Origin: Poriferisodalis sp965221195 | GTDB lineage: Bacteria; Actinomycetota; Acidimicrobiia; Acidimicrobiales; Poriferisodalaceae | Assembly (NCBI GenBank): GCA_965221195.1 | Contig: OZ244864.1 | Coordinates: 1,798,001-1,862,000 of the forward strand | Reading direction: 5' to 3' | DNA: 64,000 nucleotides | Shown: in pieces, positions 34,949-41,158 of the stretch | Numbering within the stretch: position 1 is the stretch's first letter | Layout: the number at the start of each line of letters is the position of its first letter | Made by a program: the position numbers and the translations under genes | Notes under the pieces: generated by a model | What the model was told of the DNA's origin: nothing | The model's input: only the letters and a program-made list of their open reading frames with translations | Databases searched by the model: none

Positions 34949-36052
34949 GTGTCGGTTGACTCGTTCCGGGGCCTTTTGCTCAGCCTCACGGTAGTGGCGC
35001 CGATAGCGGAATATCCGCTGCTCAAACACGCCGAGTGGAATGGCATTACGGTAACCGATACTGTCTTTCCTGCATTCTTGGTAACCAGCGGCCTCAGCCT
35101 GTCGTTCCTGTTGCGAACACCGCTAAAATCAGCAGTACCGGCGCGATTGGCGAGGCGACTGTTGCTGCTTGTTGCGCTGGGTTTGGCCTATAACGCTTAC
35201 GGCACCACTTGGTTCACTCTGTCCGACCTGCGGTTTACGGGTGTTTTGCAGATGATCGGAATATCGGGTGCTTGTGCTGCTGTTTTGATTTTGCTGTTGC
35301 GAGTATGGACGGGGTCCGACCGTGTTGGTTTGTTGATGGGCGTAGCAACCGCCATTGTCGTGGCTTACGGACTCGGGCTCGAATTCGGACGCAGTTCTTG
35401 TGAACCAGTGGGCCGATGCAGCGGCTATATGGGCATCGATGCAGCGTTGCTGGGAGCGAGCCACTTGTATCGAGGCGGATCGGCAGGCCACGACCCCGAG
35501 GGTCTTATGGCATCGCTTGCGGCCGCTGCATTCGTTCTTGTCGGCTTCAGTGCCGGCACTGTGCTGCAAAGGCACGGCACGGCCAGTCGTAGCAAAACTG
35601 TCACAGGGGTGAGCGCGCTTGCTGTGTATTGTTTGGCCATCGGTGCGGCGCTGTCGGTGTGGACGCTTCCCAACAAGCGACTGATGACACCGGCTTTCGT
35701 TATGCTCACCTCGGCTGTTGCGTTGGCCACGTTCGCTGTGTTGTATCTCATCATTGATGCGCGCGCCACTGAGGGCACCGGTGAACGCTCTAGCCACGCT
35801 CGCCAGCGTTGGACTTGGCCTGCGGTAGCGCTTGGTCGCAATGCGCTGTTGGTGTATTTGCTGGACAGGTTTTTGTACCAGTCGGCACGGCTGGTGAGTT
35901 TTGGTGATACGTCTCTGCGAGATTTGCTGCTGGAAGATTTCTTGCCTTTCGGCATCCCGAGAAACTATTTGGTGTATGCAGCGCTAGTCCTTGCAATCAT
36001 TGTGGTTGTCACCGCAGCGCTGCACCGCCGACGTGCATATTGGGCTCTCTAG
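34949..36052 (+). CDS. HGSNAT/DUF5009-like membrane acetyltransferase
   Basis: A polytopic membrane protein (367 residues, about ten helices) with the hallmarks of the heparan-alpha-glucosaminide N-acetyltransferase-like family. These are SVDSFRGLLLSLTV at the N-terminus, HAEWNGITVTDTVFPAFLVTSGLSLSF, LRFTGVLQMIGIS and DPEGLMASLAA. Such proteins move acetyl groups across the membrane onto sugars. GTG at 34949 is chosen because the family begins with the DxFRG segment and no other start lies between it and the tRNA. The frame stays open back to 34748, so a longer product is formally possible. Paired with a PIG-L deacetylase gene 27 bp downstream, it suggests a cycle of deacetylation and reacetylation of an envelope glycan. 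Confidence 0.8.
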   Translation: MSVDSFRGLLLSLTVVAPIAEYPLLKHAEWNGITVTDTVFPAFLVTSGLSLSFLLRTPLKSAVPARLARRLLLLVALGLAYNAYGTTWFTLSDLRFTGVLQMIGISGACAAVLILLLRVWTGSDRVGLLMGVATAIVVAYGLGLEFGRSSCEPVGRCSGYMGIDAALLGASHLYRGGSAGHDPEGLMASLAAAAFVLVGFSAGTVLQRHGTASRSKTVTGVSALAVYCLAIGAALSVWTLPNKRLMTPAFVMLTSAVALATFAVLYLIIDARATEGTGERSSHARQRWTWPAVALGRNALLVYLLDRFLYQSARLVSFGDTSLRDLLLEDFLPFGIPRNYLVYAALVLAIIVVVTAALHRRRAYWAL

Positions 36053-36079
36053 TATTCACGAGAAAAACACGCGGGAATC

Positions 36080-37198
36080 ATGCCAAGTTTCATGAGGGCA
36101 AGCGCTCAGCGCATAACCCCCAGTCGTAGACGTTTGGCCCGTAGGATGCCACAAACAGCGCTGCCAGTACTACTCGGCTTGCTAGTAGGCTTGCTGGCTT
36201 TGTTGCCCCTGTCATCTGTGCCCCTGTCATCTGTGACCCCTGACGGGTCACACCAGTTGAGTTACCCAAATCGGATGAGCTATGTTGTTGTTCCTCATCC
36301 AGACGATGAGATGCAGGCGTGGTCTCTTATCGAGAACTCGCCCGATAACTACAAGGTATTCATGGTGATGACGCGCGGCGAACAAACCGCATATTGCGTG
36401 TCTGTGGGCCACGACGCAGGCACCGGCGAAGCACCTCCAAGTCCGTGGCCTAGCGGGAAATGGACTCCATCTTGTGAACAGGCCCGCCAGAATTCGCTTT
36501 TGGATTTCTTGGAAGGCATGGGTAAGACTGACGATAGTCTGCCAACTCAGTATGTTCGGCTTGGCAACAAAGGCCCATTCAGCGGCCCATTCAATGGCTC
36601 ATTCAGAGGCTCATTCAACACCGACGAAAGCAGTCTAGGTAGAAGCAGTACAGATGATAACACGATATGCAGATACGATTCTGGTGGATGCATTTCGGAT
36701 CTAACCGCTGATGTATGGACCTCACCACTTGCTGCTATCGTGTGGTTCAATCTCGGCGACGGTGATCTCACCAAAGAAGAGGTAACGTGGGCCATTAGAG
36801 TTGTCCGAGACAACCGAGCGGCGCTTGGAATCAACAACACTCTTCCGAATCACAATCTGATCGGTGCAAGCTTCTGGAATGAGAGCCATCCTGATTGCTT
36901 TGTTTATGCCCATGAAGATCATCGTGCCGTTCACGAAGCCCTTTGGCATGTTGACTTCAACGTCGGTTACCAGATCGTTGCTAGCTGCGAATCAGATCCG
37001 GATGTGTCTCACACCGAATGGGTAACGTACAGGCACTTTGATGATGCTTTTGGCACGTCGGGGTCGAAGCGTATCGGAGAGCATGTCGTTCATTATGGCT
37101 GGCTGATGAGCGACGATCCTGGCTACTGGCGCGGCGACTACGACGGCCAAAATGAACTCTTCGGGCGACAGCAAGAATTCTGGGTGCGATTTAGCTAG
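36080..37198 (+). CDS. PIG-L-like (LmbE) deacetylase, membrane-anchored or secreted
   Basis: A zinc-dependent N-deacetylase of the PIG-L/LmbE type, acting on an N-acetylated sugar. After a basic start, a hydrophobic segment (about 31-52, containing a 15-bp duplicated LSSVP) forms a signal anchor, placing the domain outside. VVPHPDDEMQAWSL (near 73) is the metal-binding HPDDE signature, and EDHRAVHEALWH contains the later metal histidine motif. A 12-bp repeat gives GPFS-type tetrapeptides (about 165-180). The AT-richer codons differ from the core genes. It forms a pair with the upstream acetyltransferase gene. Confidence 0.82.
   Translation: MPSFMRASAQRITPSRRRLARRMPQTALPVLLGLLVGLLALLPLSSVPLSSVTPDGSHQLSYPNRMSYVVVPHPDDEMQAWSLIENSPDNYKVFMVMTRGEQTAYCVSVGHDAGTGEAPPSPWPSGKWTPSCEQARQNSLLDFLEGMGKTDDSLPTQYVRLGNKGPFSGPFNGSFRGSFNTDESSLGRSSTDDNTICRYDSGGCISDLTADVWTSPLAAIVWFNLGDGDLTKEEVTWAIRVVRDNRAALGINNTLPNHNLIGASFWNESHPDCFVYAHEDHRAVHEALWHVDFNVGYQIVASCESDPDVSHTEWVTYRHFDDAFGTSGSKRIGEHVVHYGWLMSDDPGYWRGDYDGQNELFGRQQEFWVRFS
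36206..36235. repeat. 15-bp perfect duplication in the PIG-L signal anchor
   Basis: Two identical cccctgtcatctgtg units (36206-36220, 36221-36235) encode PLSSV twice at the end of the hydrophobic anchor. Confidence 0.93.
36572..36619. repeat. 12-bp tandem repeat, 4 units, inside the PIG-L gene
   Basis: Units starting 36572, 36584, 36596 and 36608 (ggcccattcagc type) encode GPFS, GPFN, GSFR and GSFN in frame. Confidence 0.92.
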
Positions 37199-37265
37199 CA
37201 CTGATTTGGCTGGCAGGTTTGGTTGGCACGCGGCTGTGGCACAGTGCAAGCCATCGGACGGGCGC

Positions 37266-37423
37266 GCGCGGAATTCTCGCAAACTCAGCAGGGCTTGAGA
37301 ACGGCTCAACAGACCGCTATCACTATTGCTCATATTCGTGGAGTTACACAAGTGTGATATGCCGGGTAGGAGAGCTGCGGCTGCTTGCACGGCACTGTCC
37401 GCACCGAGCGAGGGGATCGAGAA
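37266..37423 (+). repeat. Direct repeat B': displaced copy of the nrdA upstream region
   Basis: 158 bp aligning without gaps to 40932-41089 with 10 mismatches by eye. The final 46 bases (37378-37423) are identical in both. It keeps a -35 TTGAGA (37295-37300), a 17-bp spacer and a weakened -10 TATCAC (37318-37323). It reads into the tRNA fragment, and no gene follows on this strand. Confidence 0.93.
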
Positions 37424-37453
37424 TCGGAGGTTCAAATCCTCTCAACCCGACCA
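37424..37453 (+). repeat. Direct repeat A': tRNA-Pro 3' end fragment
   Basis: Thirty bases matching the 3' end of tRNA-Pro except for one G to A change in the acceptor strand. No D arm or anticodon arm precedes it, so it is not a functional tRNA. It abuts repeat B' directly. Confidence 0.93.
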
Positions 37454-37514
37454 CAGCTACTGGCCGTCGTGACCGTGCGGTGTTCCGCGACGCGTCACCT
37501 GGTTTGCGCCGGAA

Positions 37515-39146
37515 CTATTGATCAGACCACTGCTGGTGATCAGAGCACCGTTGGAATATCGACTCGCCAAGAATGACGGCAAAATCTCCGACCGATGCCA
37601 GATGCTCGGCGAGCGCATCGGCAGCGAAGAAGTCGGGGACTCTGCTGGCTCGCACGATCACGATGTCGGAGTCGTCGACAAAACCCAGTCGGCTCTCGTC
37701 GAGTTCCCACACGGGAACGTCGAGGTAGTACGAGACCCATCGTGGCGCCGGCAGGCCGGGGCCTGTCCACGCCAATTCGGCACGGGCAGTTTCAGGCGAG
37801 TCTGCGATCTGTTCGAGCGCTTCGCCGACATGGGCAGGGTCGGTGATGTAGCGGTCGCGAGTCGAGCCTGTGATGACGACAAGCATCGTGACGGCGACGA
37901 CTGCGCCGGCGGCGACCGCTGCGGCATTTCGCAGGCGAGCGGGGAGCTTGCGCCGGACTGCGTCGAGCAGAGCTGCCAGACCGATCGTCACCGATACCAG
38001 CCAGGGAAAGTTCCACAGACGATGTATCCAAGCGCCCTGCGGCACGCCGAATGTGAGCGCCGCTGCTGCTGCCAGAAAAATGGCCGTCAGCACGCGGGTC
38101 CGCCGGTCGCCCAAGCCTGCAAGCAGTGCTGGTATCAGCAGCAGCCGGAGCCAGGGTGGCACCAGTAGCTCCTCGGTGGCAAAGCGCCACTGCCGTGACA
38201 GGAACTCACCGAAGGTGAAGCTGCTGGCCGGGTCGCCCGATGTCACCTCGTTGCTGACGCGTATCCCGACTTGGGCGCTGAGTTCGCTCCAGCCGGTGGC
38301 ATACAGCATCCACGCAGCGGTGATCGCAACACCGGCAGCAGTGCCGACCGTGAACGCGATCAGCGCGGGCGACAACACCTGTCTGGCTCGATGCCTGATC
38401 GTCGAGGTCTGCTGAGACGCCGAGGTCTGCTGAGACGCCGAGGTCTGCTGAGACGACGGTGCGAGCGAGTCTCGGTTGCGCCGCAGCCGATTCGCGAATA
38501 TCCACACCGCCAGCAGACCGAGCCCGGCGAGATTGATCCACGATTGCATGGCCGCGAGCGCTGCCACGGCAGCTGTGCCGACGAGCGCCGCTCGGGAAGG
38601 CTGCTGCGATTTGAGCAGCCACGCAACTGAGGCGGCGGCGGCCACGAGCAGCGAGAAACTGACCCCGAGACGCCCGTAGACGTAGAAGAAACCCGTGCAT
38701 GCCATGGCACTCACGCCGAGCAGAATCGGTCCCCACTTCAGGTCGCATGCACGCAGCAGCGAGGCCATGAACAGCAGCGTCGCTGCGCCCAGCAAGAAGA
38801 TCGGTATTCGCAGCGCGGGCAGGTTCTCACCGAAGAGTCCCGCAGACCCGATCGAGAGGAACTCCTTGAGCGGAGGGTGGTGAGCGTAGGTCACCGCCTC
38901 GACAGGGGGATCAGTGCGAGGGACGACGCCAAATTCAGGCCTCACGAACGGGTCGACACGAGCACCGAGACGCGATTTTGACGGACCCATTTCCCAGAAG
39001 CTGCGTGCGTGCAGGCCCGAGAACGCCACCAGACGACCGTCGTCGCTGTTGCCGAGCGGCAGGTTGATGTCAGGCAGCCAGATTGCAAGCGCAGCAAGCG
39101 GCAAGAGCGCCATCGCTGTCCAGCCGGTCCGCAGTCGAGTGAGCAT
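37515..39146 (-). CDS. GT39/ArnT-like membrane glycosyltransferase (GT-C fold)
   Basis: 543 residues with about ten membrane helices. The first extracytoplasmic loop contains the acidic NSDDGRLVAF and, near 88-93, AHHPPLKEF, the aspartate and HPP(L/V) pattern of Dol-P/polyprenyl-phosphate-sugar transferases of the ArnT/PMT type. It should transfer a sugar from a lipid carrier to a protein or glycan outside the membrane. Residues about 230-248 carry three QTSASQ units from an 18-bp repeat in a cytoplasmic loop. It lies 25 bp after the GT2 gene on the same strand, so both probably form one transcript. Acceptor unknown. Confidence 0.78.
   Translation of the reverse strand: MLTRLRTGWTAMALLPLAALAIWLPDINLPLGNSDDGRLVAFSGLHARSFWEMGPSKSRLGARVDPFVRPEFGVVPRTDPPVEAVTYAHHPPLKEFLSIGSAGLFGENLPALRIPIFLLGAATLLFMASLLRACDLKWGPILLGVSAMACTGFFYVYGRLGVSFSLLVAAAASVAWLLKSQQPSRAALVGTAAVAALAAMQSWINLAGLGLLAVWIFANRLRRNRDSLAPSSQQTSASQQTSASQQTSTIRHRARQVLSPALIAFTVGTAAGVAITAAWMLYATGWSELSAQVGIRVSNEVTSGDPASSFTFGEFLSRQWRFATEELLVPPWLRLLLIPALLAGLGDRRTRVLTAIFLAAAAALTFGVPQGAWIHRLWNFPWLVSVTIGLAALLDAVRRKLPARLRNAAAVAAGAVVAVTMLVVITGSTRDRYITDPAHVGEALEQIADSPETARAELAWTGPGLPAPRWVSYYLDVPVWELDESRLGFVDDSDIVIVRASRVPDFFAADALAEHLASVGDFAVILGESIFQRCSDHQQWSDQ
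38404..38457. repeat. 18-bp tandem repeat, 3 units, inside the GT39-like gene
   Basis: Units at 38404, 38422 and 38440 (gaggtctgctgagacgcc) differ by one base. On the coding minus strand they give QQTSAS hexapeptides. Confidence 0.95.
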
Positions 39147-39171
39147 TCGACAGTCCTGTTGACGATTGCCG

Positions 39172-40710
39172 TCAGTCCAAGCCGGCGAAGCTCAGGTCGC
39201 AGCCTTCGCGCGACTCATGTGCTTGCTCCAAGAAGTACGAGTCGTCGGCTTCCCAAGTGTGCCCGATGCCGTGGCGCATCAGGAGGTAGCCAGCACCATG
39301 CGTCCGGTACACACTGCCGCCGCTTGAACCTATGTCACTCGTCAGCGCCTTGTCCTCTCCGACTCCGATTGCCTGCCACCCGCCGATGGCGTCGATCGAT
39401 TCCCGTCGTGCCAGCACAGCACCGCCGGCGACACTGGACCGATCAGGGTCGATGTAGCGCTCCCCGAACCCTGAGAATCTGCGAATAGTGCGGTCTGTGT
39501 CGGCCAGGTAGACGTACTCGGCGACTTTGCCGACCATCGCAGCTTGTGAGTACTCAGCAGCCAGCACCAAGTCCCACAGATGGTCCGGCCCGTAGAGGTC
39601 GTCGTCGTCGAACTTGGCGATCAGCTGCCCTTGCGCTGCTGCAAGCGCGGCATTCAGCACTTCGCCCAAGCTCCGATCCGCAGCGACGAACACTGCCTGC
39701 GCCGGAAACCCCACATTGAGCAGTTCGCTCACTGCGGCCTCGTCGAAGCCGTCGCCATGAAGTCCTATCACCAGCTCGATGCATGGATACGTCTGTGATG
39801 CGACTGCCGCGACGGTCTGGGCAAGGCGATCCGGACGGCGTGTCGGAACCAGCACCGACACCCGAGGAAGCAACGATGCGTCGCTGCTCGCAGCATCCAG
39901 CGCCTGAGCGAGGCGTGCGCGCGCCGAGTGGTCCCGAAGCGCTGCACGGCGCATGGCGATGCTGATGGCTTCGCGGTCGTGGTCGTCGGCAGAGACGATC
40001 CGCTCTGCGTCAGTCATGAGCGCACACAACGACTGGCCGAGACATGCCCGCAGTTCCGGTCCGGCTTTCGACACGCATACGACGACTCCGGCGGCAGCGG
40101 CGCGGGCGAGCATTCCGGCCCTGACCGCTGGATCCCGCTCGGCACTCGTCCAGTCCACGACATGGTGGGCCCGCCGCTGGGCAGCGGGCGCCAGCGAGCC
40201 TCGGACGGAGTCCGCTGGTGTCAGCGCAGGATTGGGCGCAGCTTTCCAGTTGATGGGGTTGGTCGCATGAGGGTCGATTGCGGGTACCGAGAACATGGGG
40301 GGAAGGTCGGTCAATGCGATGCACGGGATGTCAAGGCGCTGATCGGCAGGCTGCTGATCGATGAGCATCGTCGGGTTATCGGCGATGAGGATCGACGCGT
40401 GGCCCAAAGGATCGGTTGTCTCGGCCGCCAGTGCGCCAAACACTGCTTCGGAGCGAGAGCCCACAAGCCCGACACGCAGACTGTCGTTGCAGAGAACCGG
40501 AACCGAGACCTGCACGGCCCGAAGGCCGTCGCGGCTGCGCGGCGAGGAGTTGCGAACTTGACGTCTCAGAAGGTCTGCTAGCCCTCGCCGCACGCCACCA
40601 TTAAACAGACCTCCCAAGTCGAGGCCGAGTGCGAAGTGACGGTCAGTCCAGTGCCGTTGTGTTCTTGTTGCCGCGCGCGGTGCCACGAGCCGCATCACAT
40701 CGACCACCAC
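39172..40710 (-). CDS. Two-domain glycosyltransferase, C-terminal GT2
   Basis: 512 residues. The N-terminal half (about 40-280) has no strong motif but resembles the CgeB-like or GT-B-like segments often fused to GT2 domains. The C-terminal half is a clear GT2 domain: LPRVSVLVPTRRPDRLAQTVAAVASQTYPCIELVIG, then AKFDDDDLYGPDHLWD near 368-383 (metal-binding DxD), then GGAVLARRESIDAIGGW. It should transfer a sugar from a nucleotide donor in the cytoplasm. It is transcribed away from nrdA and followed by the GT39-like gene. The GTG at 40710 is the longest option; an ATG 15 bp further in is equally good. Confidence 0.8.
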   Translation of the reverse strand: MVVDVMRLVAPRAATRTQRHWTDRHFALGLDLGGLFNGGVRRGLADLLRRQVRNSSPRSRDGLRAVQVSVPVLCNDSLRVGLVGSRSEAVFGALAAETTDPLGHASILIADNPTMLIDQQPADQRLDIPCIALTDLPPMFSVPAIDPHATNPINWKAAPNPALTPADSVRGSLAPAAQRRAHHVVDWTSAERDPAVRAGMLARAAAAGVVVCVSKAGPELRACLGQSLCALMTDAERIVSADDHDREAISIAMRRAALRDHSARARLAQALDAASSDASLLPRVSVLVPTRRPDRLAQTVAAVASQTYPCIELVIGLHGDGFDEAAVSELLNVGFPAQAVFVAADRSLGEVLNAALAAAQGQLIAKFDDDDLYGPDHLWDLVLAAEYSQAAMVGKVAEYVYLADTDRTIRRFSGFGERYIDPDRSSVAGGAVLARRESIDAIGGWQAIGVGEDKALTSDIGSSGGSVYRTHGAGYLLMRHGIGHTWEADDSYFLEQAHESREGCDLSFAGLD

Positions 40711-40847
40711 AACGAACGAGAACCCGTTGCCGCGCGCGCGACGCTGTACAGCGCACCGACCCCGCGCTCTTGCCTTGAGGTGGCTTCAGATCGCGCTGCT
40801 GCGGTTTGGTGCGTTCGGCCCCCCTTCTCCATGGTGTGGCACCTGAG

Positions 40848-40914
40848 AGCGACCCACTGTGGCGCAGTGCCCTGCTGCGCCACAGCGACTTTGCAGCGAC
40901 CTTCTGTGGCGCAG
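40848..40914. repeat. Inverted and direct repeats upstream of nrdA
   Basis: CTGTGGCGCAG (40857-40867) and its exact complement (40875-40885) form an 11-bp hairpin with a 7-nt loop. A third copy (40904-40914) lies within a 20-bp direct repeat (40848-40867 and 40895-40914, 2 mismatches). A near copy, CTGTGGCACAG, precedes the displaced element at 37234. Confidence 0.85.
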
Positions 40915-40931
40915 CGACCGCGCGGTTGGCG

Positions 40932-41089
40932 GCGCGGAATTCCCGCAGACTCAGCAGCACTTGAGAACGGCTCGACAGACCGCTATAACTATTGCTCACA
41001 TTCGTGGAGTTACACCAGTGTGATCTGCCGGGTAGGAGAGCAGCGGCTGCTTGCACGGCACTGTCCGCACCGAGCGAGGGGATCGAGAA
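40932..41089 (+). repeat. Direct repeat B: nrdA upstream element
   Basis: The native copy of the 158-bp element, 69 bp before nrdA. It includes the promoter and a short palindrome ACACnnGTGT (41012-41021; also conserved at 37346-37355). A 46-bp block (41044-41089) is unchanged in the displaced copy. The block includes GCGG...CCGC arms that could form a small stem in the RNA. Confidence 0.9.
40961..40989 (+). promoter_or_regulatory. Likely nrdAB promoter
   Basis: TTGAGA (40961-40966), a 17-bp spacer and TATAAC (40984-40989) give a near-consensus promoter. The transcript would begin near 40996 and have a leader of about 160 nt before nrdA. The -35 and spacing are kept in the displaced copy. 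Confidence 0.6.
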
Positions 41090-41158
41090 AATGACAGTCC
41101 GCATCGTTGTCACGGACGGCTTCAGCCAGCTGGGAAGCTTGGCACTGGGTGGCTTGGC

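Larger units (their letters stand above)
37199..37514. other. Composite junction between two accessory gene pairs
   Basis: No gene is supported here. The interval holds a CTGTGGCACAG motif (37234-37244), the 158-bp copy of the nrdA upstream region (37266-37423), and, with no base between, the 30-bp copy of the tRNA-Pro 3' end (37424-37453). Open frames crossing it read ...IGGSNPLNP..., the usual false translation of a tRNA 3' end. Confidence 0.85.
40711..41158. other. Divergent control region between the GT2 gene and nrdA
   Basis: About 450 bp without a supported gene. It contains an 11-bp perfect inverted repeat with a third copy of one arm (40848-40914), then the 158-bp element (40932-41089) with the likely nrdA promoter, then about 70 bp to the nrdA ATG. 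Searches by eye for a cobalamin riboswitch core and for the 16-bp NrdR box pattern were negative. Confidence 0.75.

Noticed and set aside
37424..37453. Second tRNA-Pro gene
   Set aside because: Only the T arm and acceptor 3' strand are present, and one change breaks the acceptor pairing.
37219..37521. Small protein ending ...GGSNPLNPT
   Set aside because: This phrase is the translated T arm of a tRNA; the frame covers the duplicated promoter and tRNA fragment, not a gene.
40636..41094. Plus-strand 152-codon frame upstream of nrdA
   Set aside because: It resembles the frame at 37219 only because the DNA element is duplicated; the changes between copies do not favour synonymous sites, and the region contains the nrdA promoter.
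40932..41158. Cobalamin riboswitch or NrdR box controlling nrdA
   Set aside because: No B12-box-like core and no 16-bp NrdR pattern could be found by eye; the ACACnnGTGT palindrome is too short.
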